The translations under genes were made by a program, and so were the position numbers. The notes under the pieces are model-generated. The model saw only the letters and a program-made list of their open reading frames with translations, was not told the origin of the DNA and did no database searches. A DNA stretch of 64,000 nucleotides from Phytoseiulus persimilis (Eukaryota > Arthropoda > Arachnida > Mesostigmata > Phytoseiidae), in NCBI GenBank assembly GCA_037576195.1, contig CM075103.1:22444001-22508000 (forward strand), written 5' to 3'. Positions 44,162 through 58,500 of this stretch are shown here, one piece after another. Position 1 is the first letter of the stretch. Each line of letters begins with the position of its first letter.

Positions 44162-47100
44162 CTGAGGTTCGGATGCCGCGGAGAGCCCCGCAACGGTGAT
44201 GGCGTCGTGATTTGGCGCGGAATCATACTCTGTCGGAAACCGTACGCACGGACACCTGCAATGTGGAGCGCTATCAGACATCGATCCGCGGGGAAACATC
44301 GAGAACCAGCTGCTTCCCGGATATGCGAGCTTCACAGCCGCTGGAAGCAACGCAGTGTTGAGAAAAATTGAAGGAAGTGCTTCAAGGAAGCATCAAAATC
44401 AACGATCCAGCCGCGGATCACAACAAGCCGCTTCGTCGAGCGGCGATCCGTTCTAGATATCCGGGGTTGGAAGGTACGAGGTGACAGATTGTGAGCGCCG
44501 AGGCGCTCGTGCTCACGTGCAAAAGTGTACAGAACGAAAATCCAGAAATAGTCCGACAGCCATCCCATGTGCAAGAAAGAGGATTTCACTTCCTCCATCA
44601 TCGGAGTCGAGGAAACTGAACAGGAGAGTTCACAAACTTGAGGTAGCACACGCGACGTCAGAGCCCGCGACCGGAACACACGAGCAGATGCTTCCGGCAC
44701 GGCAGCCGAAAATCTCCCCCAAGTTTCCGCACAGTCCCACCAAGACTCCCAGCACGGCAAGAATAAGAACGGACGACACGTCACTACTGATGAGTTGCTA
44801 AATGTGTTCCCGATACAGAAGCGAGTCCCTCTCCTTCGCTGCAGAAGCTACATCACACCGACAGATTTCGCAGTCATTTGAGTCTGAGCAGCCGTTCCGC
44901 TTCCCTTAGGGAGCTGTCTACTCAACGCCAGAGCTTTCAAATCGGAAGGAGGGCGAGGTGAGCGTGCGGAGAGATGATTCTTCCGGCGCGAGTGAGGACA
45001 ACCCGCGGTCCTTCCTCTGTCAGATGAAACAGGTGACCTCGTACATGGACAGCAGCAGGAAAACACTAGCTCACCCACCGTTCCTCAACTCATCAGATGA
45101 TCCCATCGCGTCGAAAACAGCTCAAAGAAACTTCAATCATCGTGCGGAACCACAGGGTCGAAGGGGGACTGCTCCGACTGGAGTCAAAAACCATCGATCA
45201 GCGAACGTCCTTCCGTGCGAACTGGAGACGATGAGAGCTCGCAATTCGAACTACCCTCTGTTTGCGCGCCAAAATTCGAACCGGTCACGCGGTTGCCGAT
45301 CCGTCAGGAATTCGGGACAGGTTCCAGATTGAGTGCCAATTGTCCCATTGTGCGAGTTCCTCACCGGACGCATTCTGCGAAACTACTGTTTGGAAGCTAT
45401 GCATCGGAATCTGTGATGATTATTCACGAAACTTCGGACCTTTGGTGCTCCACGGCAGAAACTTGTTCGTATGCAGGAGGACACGTTCCCCTGATGCCTA
45501 CCAAAGCCAGTTACGATGGATTTTTCAACAGAGCAACTGGTTCCAAGAGGTTGATGCCTGAGCTCTTAGCTCGACCCCGGCAGTCGGCTTTTATGGGTTA
45601 GCTCACTCGTGTCGAATTTACTCGGTCGATATGCTTCGCTGTCACGTCGTGAGCGACGGGCCTGGAAGTTTACGTTTAGGATTTCTCGAAATTCTCCCCC
45701 ATTGCAGTGAATCAACCCCAAGCGATTGATTGATGGGTTTCGGGAAATTACCTAAACTTCCCGGCTCCGATTATCATGGATTCCATCCAGATTCCAGGCA
45801 CTTCGACGGAGCTCCCGCCCTGTGTGAGGCCTCCGGTGCGGAACGTGGTGGCGTTCTGCCTGAGCTCCGGTTTGAGCGTAGTTTGGAGGGAACAGAAAAT
45901 GAGGCTCGGAATGGACTATGAGAGGTATCCTGAGGATTATGCTCCATCGGGCGGGAAGTTTTGAGTCTACCTGGTAGGGCGCGGCTTCTCGCGGAAATCT
46001 CCGGCTCGATTCGAAGCGCATCAATCTACCATCTCATTTCCACCTTCCGCCTCCTTCTGATACTCGCCAGGAGTTTTCCCAGTTTCCGTGAACTCTGCAC
46101 TTCAAAGTAGATATCGCAACGGGCTCTCGAGAAAATGACCCCTAGAGTGAGGGCCGACATGATTCCTCAGCACAATGAGAGACATGAAAACGGCCTGTAC
46201 CCATTGAAAATGGAATTCTCCCCACGAATAAGATTCCCTCATCGCTCATTCCTGGATGCGGATCAGCCTGCCTGGATTTTGCGGAGGGAGAGCATCAACG
46301 GGTGACCGCCGGAATCCAACTTCTGAATAGGGATGAGATGACCCTGGACGACCACTGGCTCTTTCCGGCAGCCTTTCTTCCCAGCTCTTATTCGCTCCAG
46401 TTTCAGCTCGTACTCAGACGCTCCAATAATCGAAGAGGTCGTGGAAATTGTTTGTTTTTCGAAGTTCCGGTGAATCAGGTACAATCTGGCCATAGAGGCT
46501 CTCGGATTACTCGCGCCTCTTCGATGATCCCGATCCTTCGGAATCGTTCTCTGCGACGAACTGAATGTTTATTTGATATCGATGCTCTGTGGGAAACAGG
46601 AACGTTGAAACCGAATATGAGGAAGCCGTCGTTTTCAACGCGATAGAGACTAAGTACAAGTATTTTCCGGCTGTTTCCCCGAAAATTCTCCTGTGCGCGT
46701 CGTTAGTCAAGCTCGTAGTTTTCTGAACAAAAACTATCCGCAATGAAGTCGAAGAATTTAGGTGGTTTTCCTCTAATTGGGCGGGAAAGTTTCAAGTTCT
46801 AGCCTATCATCATGCATAACATTCGATCCTCAAACATCGCGAGCGAATAGAGTAATAAGCGACGCACCATCTCCGATGGCCATAGGAAGAACTAATGTTC
46901 AGTTAGGGACCGAATTACTTCATCTTTCGTGAAGTGCGAACCGGCGAACAGCGTGAGAAAACCATCGAGCTGAAGTCTCGGTGCAAAGTTCGCCAGTGCT
47001 CTCAGCGCCCTGGGCATCACATTCGGGCACACAAGCAATCTGAATTGGTCGAGTGATTCGCGTGGAGAGCTTCCTAGTTTCACGTTCCATCCCAGCCAGG

Positions 47101-49500
47101 GAACACTCATGACCGTAAACGGCCACCCGAGCGGGAACTCCTCGAGGGCCTCTCGAGGCTCGGGACGTGATCAAAAGAACAAGAATCGCTCCGGAGCTCA
47201 GGGAAGGGCCAGCGAATTCGCCAAGAATTCGGAGGAAAATTGCAACGGTGAAGATTTTTCGAATTGATCCAAACTCCCCAGCTATGCAGTTGCTGCCTTG
47301 TCCAGCTCCAGGCTACATTCTAGGTTTCCGAACAGGAGTTTAGTTTCGCTAGGAGCACCGCTATTGTTGTGGCCACTCAACTTCCCACATTCGGCGGCCG
47401 GCTTGCGCGCTTGAGTTCGTAAGAAGGTTTCACGCGAAATGCGTCCATCACATCACAAGTACGATTTTCGAGTGAAGTCCCGTGGAGATAATTTGACGCG
47501 GAATCCACGGAATGGGAGATTCCGTTCTTACCGGCACAAGCCTAGCTGAGCCACTGAGTTTCACGACCACCGAGGGAAGTGATAAACGGTTTTCATGTCC
47601 TGCCTGACTGAATGTGTGTGTTCTCGGAGCTCTACGTGGAGATGCCTTCACTGCCGTTTCCCGAATATTTTGGAATAGGACAACTGAACCGACACCTTAT
47701 ATCTATGGGCGCTTGTAAAGTTTGCGGGACGTCTGCCTCCTTCCGGATTGAACTTCCTCCGACGAGGAGAGGGAAGATCGCCCGAGGGGGGAATGGAAAA
47801 ATGGAAGTGAGTGCGAAAGCTTGCATGTGCGGAGCGCGCCCAATCTCAGATGAACGAGAGAACCCCATCGAAGGCAGCGTTGGCACGGTACATCGAATGT
47901 CAGCAGCACAGGAAGGGGCAAACGAAGGATCTTCGAGAATCGACCTGAGCTCTCAATGCGCCGACGGCTCCGATTTGAGCGAACGATTGCCCGGTTAAAC
48001 GTAGAAGAAAAAGCTCTCCAGATGTTTAATGGTCGCTCCACTTATCAGTTCATTCGAATGAGAAGAATCGAAACGCAGATAAGGACTGCCATTTGACTGA
48101 GCGAACAGTTCAAGTGCTAAAAAATGTATGCTATCGCCACCACCGCGCAAGAATCCAAAGAATTTTTCCCAAATGCCTCGGAGTGTTGATCCAATCGGAG
48201 TTAGCTGTTTCAAGTTGTGCGATATGTTTCGTTTCATCCCGGCAAACTTTCGATTCTTTCAGAGCTACTCGAACGAGACATTTTCCGGGTTGCTGAACTC
48301 CTCGTTCCGTTTTGAAAGCTCATCATCTTCCCAGCTCTCATCGACTACGACCGAATCCCGATGGAAGAGCCGCTTGTTTAATTGGCCGCCCCGATGAACT
48401 CTCCTCACTCCATCTAACAATGCGATAAATTGAACATGGACGTTTGAACACATCTCAATCAACTCGTTCATGCACGGCGAGGATTCGAGTGTCTCAAATG
48501 TGTTGATCGGAGTGAGTCCAGCGCATCTGATTCAACAAGAAAGCGTGAAATCGCCCGACAAGGAAACAACGGCGAAATCATCGACAGGACCGAGCACGAG
48601 CGGTCGATGGGAGGCCTCAGAAACAGAGCGTGCTTTATGGAAGTCGGCTGAAGCACTCTGATGCTTGTTGTTCGAGTGGCCTCCTAGTTTGGCGAGGCCG
48701 GCTGGAGACCTTTGCGCGACACTTCTAGTTAATATCGGGTTTCTGTAGACAAATTATCTGAACACCAGAGATGGAATAACATACGACACCGGCCCGGCAA
48801 TACCGGTTTTAATTACAGCTCTGGCTAACCTGTGTCTGTGTTGGTAGGAGGTGTCCGCCGTTCTGGCGATGTCGCAGAGGTCACCGAAACGATCGGCATC
48901 AGCGCAGACGCTTCGAAGAATCCTGCATATTGTCTACCACGCCCGCTGAAATCGAATTTCGATGCTCGCTCGGATCCCCTCCTTTGTCAATTAGCTCTGG
49001 CGTGCATGTGAGACGGTGCTCGTGGACGGTCCTTCCACGGCTGAGGTTTTCACTGTGATGCTCTTATTAACTGAGCGCCGCGTCTGATTCACGAGAGGGA
49101 CACTCACACGTGAGTCTGGATTGGGACGCCCGGAACCCTGCGGCCCACATTTCCGTCGCAACGATCAAGCCCATTGCTTAGAGCGAAAAACAGGAAGAAA
49201 AATAATCCGCTTCGAGTCCCACCGAATGCTTGGAATCTTTTACTAATGTCGCTAGGCGCGTTCAGACTCGATTAGTTAATTCGCGGCGTCCGAGCCGCTG
49301 CGCAGTCGGTGGCCGGGGATGGAGATTCTTTGTTCGGATAGGAGCCTAGCCTAGTTCATAATTTGCAGCTTCGGCCGTGGGACAGGTGACCGACGTCCGT
49401 GGATTACATTCCGCACATAGCGAACATTTGGACAACAGCACGACACTTCTCGGAGGATCGATTTTCTTTTTCCGCCCAGTTCACTTGTTCAATTATTTAT
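44162..49500. other. Unresolved region with exon-like fragments
   Basis: Probably contains the 5' exons of the acyltransferase gene and parts of further genes. The best fragment is minus 47599-47532, which reads H-E-N-R-L-S-L-P-S-V-V-V-K-L-S-G and is bounded by AG and GTAAGA. Minus 47110-46892 (V-M-P-R-A-L-R-A-L-A-N-F-A-P-R-L), minus 46493-46263 and minus 48471-48265 also look protein-like. Plus 45776-45964 is open with an ATG. No family is recognised and no consistent joined frame was found. Confidence 0.3.
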
Positions 49501-49671
49501 AGCCTCTCTTCAGACCTGTTCTACCCACTCCCCCGACCCCTCCGGCGTGGCGCACACTCCTGTCGTTGTCTTCTTCTTCTTCGTCGTCGTCGTCATCCTA
49601 GTCGTCGCTTGTTGAAGATGTCGGTGACTCGGCTCGAGAAGAAGTGGGCGACCGCTAATTCTCAGAAAGAC
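49495..49671 (+). promoter_or_regulatory. Candidate promoter, leader and first coding exon
   Basis: A TTATTTATAG TATA-like motif (about 49494) is followed by a pyrimidine-rich leader with TTC and GTC triplet runs. An ATG at 49618 lies in AAGATGT context. The frame reads M-S-V-T-R-L-E-K-K-W-A-T-A-N-S-Q-K-D, and then GTGGGG, a possible donor at 49672. The next exon was not found, so the gene is only a suggestion. Confidence 0.25.
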
Positions 49672-50774
49672 GTGGGGTCAACTATATGAACCTGAAGTCG
49701 TTCTTGTGTCCCAAGAGTACGTTGAGGACGCCTCGCCCGCTGTGACATGTTGACAGACGAACCGGGCGAGCAGCCGACAGTCAACAGCAACGAACCAGTA
49801 GGCTCTCAGACAATCAATTACAAGGAATTCGATTACGGCATGAAGTGACTTCGTTCCGATGGACTCGGCAAACCTTAATTCCCGAAGCCAGTTGTTCGAC
49901 GTCTGTGCAGCGATGCAGCTACTCGATCGTCTCCTCGGGGAGACATAACGGAACCCATTTGCATCCGACGTTGCTCCAACAAGGAGCCCGATTTCGTGCA
50001 ATTGGATCAGCTGCTATATTAGCACTAGGAAATCCCTCCATCGCCATCTCGAGCTTGTCTGAACTCGAGGCAGAACTGCGAGAGGACTTCCTCGGGGAGC
50101 CGGGACGTTTCTGTGTCGACGGAAGGTCCGTTTGCGAACAGTCATGGGACAAGGTGGGGCGTTGAAGTGGACTCATCATCCATCACCTTGCGAATCCAAT
50201 AATCGTGTAGTTCTGCGGAGATTTTTTACAGCAGTTCCGGAGAAGAGATAAACTGACTCAACCTGTTGTAGTGAGCGAGCTGGATGAGTATCCGCCTCCC
50301 TCATCTTAAGTCATCGGCGAAGGCATCGAAAACGAACTGGTCGAAAATTTCACGCGAAGCCATAGTTCCATACCCGACGAGCAACAATTCGAAAGTTGAT
50401 CCGAGAAGATTTGGTCCGAGTTGGTTTCCCGAATCGAGAAGAATAGGTTTTTCAGCTGTTTCGGAACCGAGAAAAATGATAGTATCCTGGAAGGAAAGTC
50501 AGAAGCTGTGCGCGATATGGTGGAGCTCCAGGGAAAGCAAACATCTCACGCATTCAGGTTCTGGGCTCCCGCGCAGGAGCTCAACCGATTTAGCGCAACG
50601 GGGGAAGTCCGGTTTTGGAATAAATGTACAAATCCCGTTTGATTATTGGATTTCTCGAGGATGCGAATTCGGCCCGCGACCCAGCTTCGAGGTGTAGACA
50701 ATCGTCGGCTGCAGTGGGTTGATCCGCCCTCTCGACTCCTTAGTGCGAGAAACTTTTCCGAGGAGCGGAGACGG
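49672..50774. other. Unresolved region
   Basis: Open stretches on both strands with splice-like signals, for example minus 50420-50290 with L-L-V-G-Y-G-T-M-A-S-R-E-I-F-D and an ACAACAG donor-like edge near 50270. No gene could be assembled. Confidence 0.3.
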
Positions 50775-51060
50775 TTTTGTGAGGACTGATTGAAGAGCCC
50801 AGATGCAAATCGTCGAGACTCCGTAGTTCTCCAAGTCGAATTGTCAGTCAGAAACTTATCGAACCCATTTCCGACAACGTTCTTTTGCGCTTTTCCTGTA
50901 AACGTTGGAAGAGGAGAGAAACAAGGAACGAGGCGTTTCCGAGAAAAGCGCAAAATAACGTTGTCGGCAATTGGTTTGATGAATTTTCGACTGAAAACTC
51001 GACTGTTAAAAATCTGGAGTTACGACGTTTTGAATCTTGGCTCTTCAATTCGTTTCGGAG
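50775..51060. repeat. Diverged inverted repeat, arms about 125 bp
   Basis: 50775-50905 and 50935-51060 are inverted copies of each other around a loop of about 30 bases. Shared blocks include AAAAGCGCAAAA, ACGTTGTCGG and TGGCTCTTCAAT/TGGGCTCTTCAAT. The overlapping open frames on both strands in this stretch result from the inverted copies. Confidence 0.75.
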
Positions 51061-51599
51061 AGAGTCTTCCTGCGATCAGCATGTTATATGATCGTGGGAT
51101 CATCATCGGTCGTGTCCCCAACTTCCGAGCAAAGAGCAAGCTGTTGGGAGCCGGAAAAAAAATCATGACAACGGTCTCGATCATGCGAGAGGCTCTCTCT
51201 TCCTCGATATTGGTGTCTCACTCCTGGAAGATCATCGCAACGGCTTTCGTCCAGCGTACTTCCGGCGCGGTTCGGTATTCGATTTCTCGGTGAACTTCCA
51301 ATGGAGAGAGTGCTGCTGTTGTAACATCAGCACAAGTCTCGCCTGGTGTGAGTGTCGGTCACTGGGCAGAATCGCGTTTCCAAAGCTTGACTTTTGGAAA
51401 AACCTCATCGGGATGTTCGAACTGACCTACTGCTCGAAGAGACGTGCAAGCTTACAGTGGGACGCCTGAAATTCCCCGAGCCCACTGAGGAATCTCACGA
51501 CTGTGAGGCGAACACGATGAGGTGAGCTTCGTGAGCAGATAGGTCGAACATCTCCGGCAATCTGTGAAAAATGCAGTGGAGGTGGAAGTGGACGCACCC
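51061..51599. other. Spacer, nothing recognised
   Basis: Follows the inverted repeat. Contains no frame with a recognisable domain. Confidence 0.3.
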
Positions 51600-52560
51600 A
51601 GATTTCTCAATGGCCGTCGATCCGCTCCTGCTGTCTATCGGCAGCAGCGAGCACGCAGCCAGCCGCGAGGGAGGGAGTAAGAGATGACCTGTTTGACCCG
51701 GATACCACCGCCACCACCACCACCACAACCGCCGCCGCCGTCGCCGCCGCCGCCACGGGCACGGGCTCCAGCAACAGCACTACCATCACCAAGATGAGCA
51801 AAAAGCGAGCAGGCAAGCCACATTGAAAGGCGCTCCCCCGCCGTCGGTCGCGGATCGCTCCAGGAATGAAGATTATTTGCCAACCCATAATCCGACGGTC
51901 CAGCAGACCCGCGAGCTGACCAACGAGCGAGCAACTGGCTCGCCGCGCACTTGCTCGTCGCAGATCAGTCTATCAACGATGGATCGATCGATGGATCGCT
52001 GACGCCGATCGCGCTTCTTCTGTCCCCACGGCCGCAACGATCCTCTTGAGGTTCTAGCGCTCAGGCCCGCTGGCGGCGGTGCGGGTTCAGGCCTCCGGAC
52101 GAGGCGGGGCCGAAACCCGCGCGGGGGCCGCGAGGAGCCGGCTCGACCCCCCTCCCGGAGCGGAATCGTCCAGAGCTCGAAAGTCGTAAAGCGCTGCCAG
52201 TCCGGTGACGGCGAAGGGAACCAATGCAACATCGTCTGTCGGTCCTCCTGTTTGTTGGCTGCTGACTGACTGGCTGCTTGGCTGGTCGGTCGGTGGCTTG
52301 CGGAGAAAACGAAAGATGGACGACAGACGAGCAGGCATACGGATTGATGAAGAGAAGTCGCTGCTGCTGTAGCCGGTGGAACAACAACAACGAACCATTT
52401 GCTCGAGTCACGAACGACAAAGAATGCGTTGTTGCTGCTCGGGGGCGGTGATAGCTGCGTTCGGCCGAGCAGCAAGATCAAGAACTTCTGACCTGCAGCT
52501 CCGTCAGCAGCGGGAGCAACGCTCATTTTCTGTGGCTGGCGTTGATGTTTTGACGGCCTT
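51600..52560. other. GC-rich block with CCA/CCG triplet tracts
   Basis: CCACCACCACC and CCGCCGCCGTCGCCGCC tracts at about 51706-51757, and CAACAACAACAA at 52380. Open frames of up to 217 codons exist on both strands but are low-complexity Arg/Ser/Pro sequence. This looks like promoter or 5' leader DNA rather than coding sequence. Confidence 0.4.
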
Positions 52561-55500
52561 CTGCTTGCCAGATGATCTGCTTGACCCTTCTGGTAGGAGA
52601 CTCCACTTTGACTACTTCAGGAAATTCGCCGGGCCGGCGCGTTGGATCGCTGGCCGCATTCACAAATTCAATTCCGAACATTTCGTTTCTCTCCCAACTC
52701 CGTTGTTCGTTGGAGCTCCGCCGCCACCGCGGTACAATGGCGATGCCGGCGGGAACGGCGCTGCAACGGCGGCCGCCGTTCCCGCCGTGACGATCATCTA
52801 TCGCACTCATGGAGCCGCACCTTGAGACGCGAAAATTCCGCGTAACGCTCGCTGACGGCTGATTGCTCGCTGAGCCCTCGACCAAGTCCGCAGCTGCATG
52901 GACGAGCAAGCGCCCGAATCTGCAGCAAACACAACGAAGCCGCAACGCACACCGACAGAGATTTCCCGAACCTTCTGGAACCTGGATTTCATCGAAATAC
53001 TCCGTTGCCAGTGCTTGGTAGATGTTTGGGCGTTCTCCGAATAGCACTACGAGCCTACAGTGATGCGGAGTCCTCCGGAGAGCTCGAACCCCGGTTGTTC
53101 CTCTCCGTCGCATCGGAGCTGAGGAGAAAACGCTCAAGGATGCTTCATGTATTGAGAGCGCGTGTGAATATCTGGGGAGTGCGTAGTAGGTATCTATCAC
53201 AACTATCGACAGTCAGAGGGCTGAGTCAGTGGCTTTTATCAGCGCGGATTGCGAAACAGCAATCGAGTTCGACACAGGTCGTGATGGACTCCGCCCAGCA
53301 CTCTCCGAGCGTGCTCGGTGGCTGCCTGCTTCGAGCATAGCGTCTTCGGGAGAGCGGGATTCGAACCACGACGAATGGTCGCAGCCGCTCCGCGCACCCT
53401 CCCCGTGTAAGACTCAAACTACATACAGGAACGGGATCCCGAGAGATCACGCGGTCAAAAACATCCCCCGTTCTTCTTTGAGACCCAGCGCCCGTATCGC
53501 GGGACGAGCCGATCGGCCCAACGTGAAGGGGGAGGGGGGGGGGGGGGGGGGGCAACTTCACGTTGACATGGTACCACGAGAATTCAGAGATCTCGCGTAT
53601 ATCCGCCGGCTTTATCCTCCCGAGGGATTCCAGCTTCGCTCCCGAACCCAAATTTGAGTTTCTAGAACCAGCCACCGCCGACCAGGCCGTTGGAGCGCGG
53701 TGAAGCTTCGGTCTTCTGAACGGTGCTACTGTGGCAATATTTGTTCCCCTCGAGCCGGGCTTCAGTGTCAAGGCAAGTGGGGAGGCACGACTTCGGCCCG
53801 TCAGCAAGTCGGTAATATGTTGTTCAAGTTGAGGTTATCACAAAGATATTCGAGGAATCTGCACGTTTTTCCGTTGATGCCCGCGCACACGAGCCGAGTG
53901 AGTGCCCACTAGCTTCGGAGCGAGAGGCCTGCAGTACTTCCGTTCAGATGAGGGAACAAGGAAGGTACGGCGCGGGTGGACCGGCTCGACTGACGCGTCG
54001 TGACTTGTGATGGAAAAACCTCAATGGTACCCCCACGTCGCAGTCGGACTTTTCGCCTCTTCAATGGATAGTGAAACGTGTTGAACTTATTCGTGAACAA
54101 ATGTCTGGGGAAGGCACGGTCCCGCCGCGTAACTAACATTCCTCAGCCGAAACAACACTCACTTCACTAACCTCGGACGGTTCTGAGTCCATGCTTGGAT
54201 TTACTCGTTCCGAAACTTGGACTCTTCCCGGCAACGGACACCAACGATGGCACGGGATCGAAGTACAGCGCAGCCTCATAGTTCCCCGACGTCTGCATTA
54301 GAGCAAATGTGACGACAGTTTCCCGTAAGCGATACCAAGTACCGAACTGTTTGGGGAGCGCGACTTTTGGCCGATGCCTATTATGTGACACCGAGTGTTA
54401 CCTGACTGAGGATTCTGGGGGGTCTGTGGATGGTAGCCGCTACATGAGACATCCATTTCTACCCTAGAAATTGTCGCGCATGCGTCAACGCGCCCCATGC
54501 CTACTGGGTACCTGTCAGTGCGATAGTGTTATCACAACGGGTGATATTGTGCCAGTGTCTCCCACGGCGGGTGATACTCTCCGAAAAATCGAATGGCCGA
54601 CGCATCGGGTCGATCCTACAAGGGGGAGTTTCCGTTCAAAGTTGGGTTAATGGATACGGGGGGAAATTCTGTTCCCTCGGCAGATTCTCGCCTGATCATT
54701 GCAAGCGTCGACCATTTAAACGAGCAAAGAATATTTTCATGCAACGAATCAAGCCTATAGAAGATTAACGGTAGCAATCTCTGTTTCATGTTCATCGAGA
54801 AGAGGATTCGGACTGCCTAGTCGGGTGCCGAGGAGGGGAGAAGGACTGGAAACTTTGATTGAGAACCATGGTTTACCGCGGCAATTCATTTCTTGGTCGT
54901 AGTCTCTCCGGGAGAAACTCGTCGAGCGAGAATCTCTTGTCAGCGGTTCGAGCCAACTCAGGTCGGAAGGGCACAGCTCTATGTGGGGAATCCCAGGAAA
55001 CACCCTTGCCGTCATCCGGGAAACATGATCGGCCCTGCGCCGACTATCTCAGTTTGTCGGTATCGGCGATCCGCGATAATGAACAGTCCTTCGAGCCTAC
55101 TCGTGCAAAACCCTTTAGAGCTCACAACTTCCTCGCACCTCCAGAGCATTCGGTCGATCTTTACACTCGTTATTCCCAGCTCATCACGGGTTGCCACGTT
55201 GCCTGTCTGAATCTTTTTCGATTCACCGAATTCAATCGGGATCGTGTCAATCGTGAAATTGAATGACGGTTCTAGTCAATGGAAGCGACGAGGCATTTGA
55301 AGAATTTCAGCGTGAAGCAAAAGAGACCAAAGTGGCCTTCTGTGGTTCTCTGGCCGTGTCTCGGCCGTAATGATGGCATCAGCGAGATGAATTTTCTCAC
55401 ACTTTGTTGTTGACTCTTCCGAGCACTTTTTCTCTTCGAGTGTTAAACACTGCCGTCCCGCGCCCGTTGGCTGCGGTTGTCCTCGTTCGACACTCACTCG

Positions 55501-58500
55501 TTCCTACCTACCGGCCTCCAGTCCCTCTTGAGAGCCTTCTCACTCCGCCGTATTCCCTATCGGGACAGCTAAGGGCACAGGAGGAACTCTATGACACCAA
55601 GAAACGACGTCATCGCCACCGTCAGTTCCCACGTAATCGGCCATGGGAACGGCGGCTCGCTGGCTGTCAAGTCCTTAAGCAGCAAAACGGCAGGTCAACA
55701 GGGTGTGGTAAACCTTGCGACAAGAGCTTGGCACAATAGTTTCGACGGGAAAACGTTCTCAATGGACCGTGCCTGGCTCGCCTTGAATCGACCCGACTCG
55801 ACCGACGCACTCGGTATCCAAGATTGATACCGGCTTTTCCGACGATTCATGGGCGGTGCGGCTTCTCACCTCGGGCGAGAATAGAGCTTGGATTGAACTC
55901 GGTTATGCTACGTTCACACGCCTACGTGCTTGCTCCACGTACAAGGAAGGTGTGCACGCAGGGAGGCCCAGGAATCGGATCATCCGACGTGCGTCGGGGA
56001 GACAAGCCGTTTTTGAACGGTCCACGCTACTTCGGTCAGACTCGAGATGAGCCAGGAACGAGATTCAGGATCAGTTCGCTTCTGGGCGTGCTCAAGTCTT
56101 CTGCACACGCTCGACAAATCTCAAATGCTGTCAGAGTTTGATTATTCCAGCGACGCCCAAACAGGCGACCAGGTTCGTCCATGCCCCCCCCCCCCCCCCC
56201 TCTAGTTCAACGGTCCACAAACCTATGACCCCCGAAGCCGAAATCATGAACAAGTACGCAGGGTCCCGTCGAATGTTCCATGATATGTTCAAGGAGAATC
56301 GTTGGGCTTCGGGGTTTCGCGCGCTTGTTGGGAATTTAATTTGGCGACGGAGCAAGAGAACTCGAAATCTTAGAAACTCGAAAGAGGGACTGGCAAAGAT
56401 CGCGCTTAAAAATGTCAAGTCAGGAAGACGACATTCAGGCCGCAAATAGACTCCGGTATCGCGTGAAAACGGAGCGCGACGGGAGCATGGTCACTGTTAC
56501 GAAAGGCGACATACAAGTGACACTTTCCTCTTGGATGACGGAATCGAGTAGATTCGTTTCCCAGAAAAGCTTAAGGGCTCGCTGGGATCTCATCCTTTCT
56601 GATAACGATGACAAAAGGCCGAATCACGAATCTCAAACCATTCTATCAGGCCCCTCAGAGTGGACGATGACCAGCAGGAGTAGATGCGGGAAAAACGAGA
56701 AGTCGGGTTCATGAGTTTCTCTCCTTGGCTCCTGGAGGGATCGGTTGCCACCATTTTTGGGTTGATCCTTCTTGGTCCGTATCTTCCGTGGGTGCAACCC
56801 AGAATGCTCATCTCGCAGCAGCATGTTATGCAATACCTATCCAATGTCTGATTCTTCCCCGGGTTGCGCCAAACTCAGAGACTCGAGTAGCCAGAGGGCG
56901 GGAATACTGGTCCAGGATATCAGTTCGTATGAATGACCGTGACCGAAGGGTTATCGTCCTTCGACCTTCAGGTCGGAAAGCTCAGAAGAGAGGATGACGA
57001 CAGAAAACAAGAATGATTGCGTAGCTCAAAATCACTCCCGGTAGCTTCGGAATCGAACGCAAAACTCCTCTTGAGCATGTGTCATCATGGTAAGCCGTGG
57101 GGATTAGTGGTCGTCTTCAGCGGTCGGCTACCTTTGGTTGTGGGACACTCACTCAAATCAACGTGAGCGGTCGCCCGAACGAAAACTCCGCAGTTTCACG
57201 ATCGCCCGCTTCGAGGCTGGAGTGTTGGCCTTGTCGCAAGTGTGCACAACTGGATACAGGACCCCCATAGGTTCGAGCTCGTTGCTTTCTGGAAGAGCGA
57301 AGTCTTGTGCCGGTGGACCTCGACCCGGCGATCTCGGTAAGCCAAGCGTCACGATCGATTCTCCGAATCGGTGGGCATGTCGGATGCACTGCAGTGATTC
57401 CGGAGTGCTCGTTCGTTCGCGAGTCTCCGCCGAGTCCCCTCCGCCACGGAGTTCCCGAGAGGCTGCGGGGCCACAGCCCCACCCATGGTACCAGAACTGG
57501 AGACGTTTTCTAGGAATTTCCCGAGGTGTCCTCTTTTTGTGTGAAGTTCGCTCTATTGGCCGTACTAGGCGAATGTGGAACCGGGGAAACCCGGCGTGAA
57601 GTTTCCTCCGATCCCCTCGATCATCGCCGGTCGTGGTCATATCCCGGAGTGTAATTGAAGGAAGCGCATGGCTAATCTGGTCGGATGAGCCTGATGGAAA
57701 TAGATCCTCGATGATAGGCATTCAAGCTCCTCCACAAAAGGGATCATCTCTGCTGACACACGATGTGGACCTCGTCCCGCCCCGCCCCTCAGTCCCAACG
57801 CGAGGCTTTGAAAGTTATGTAAAATGCAAAATAAGCCCCTCCCATCGATGCTTCCCAGATCTATTACGGCTGATTGCAGCATCGATAGTCGGCTGCGGCC
57901 CTTTCTCTGAACGGGAAATTGACCGCTTTGTATCGGTATACGTCAGATACCCTTCTCGTTTTCCACTCCAGATCAGATGTGACTCGCCGCGGATCTAGCG
58001 GGATTCCGCCATGACTTTGGGATCTTCGATTCTATCCTTCTCAGGAGCGTTCGGGCCCCTATCGGGTTGCGGCGACAGGGTCGACAGAGCCTATTAATCG
58101 ATTGCCCGCGTGAACACTGCCGATCGGTAATTCTCTCCTCTGCGGTCGCTTTCCACCCGAGCTGTTGAGTGCGGGAGTTATCTACCCGGTATCGTATCGA
58201 TACGGACGGAAGAAATCCATGGGTGCGTTGCCTCCCCCTTCCTAATATCATCGACCCGCCCTTCGAGATCCATTATAGAGACTATCAGCACTGTCTGTTG
58301 GCCTATTTTTTTCGAGTTGGTGCCGAAATGGCCTTGGCGCCCTCCTCTCCCGGAGAATATTTTGCCTGCGTTCCGGCATTTACCTCCCGTGCCGTTATTC
58401 ATTCGCTCGATAGAGCTTCTTCTAAGGGGGAAACGTGATGCGCCCAACTTTCGGCTGCAGGAAAAACGGGAGATAACTGGTTTAGGATCGATGAACACGA

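Noticed and set aside
50240-50270. Exon-like minus-strand segment N-Y-T-I-I-G-F-A-R resembling glucose-6-phosphate dehydrogenase
   Set aside because: Only nine residues match, all three frames are open, and neither neighbour exon shows the dinucleotide-binding motif expected before it.
53330-53420. Possible tRNA gene on the minus strand because of GGTTCGAATCCCG
   Set aside because: The T-arm stem does not pair beyond two base pairs, and no D- or anticodon arm fits at the right distances.
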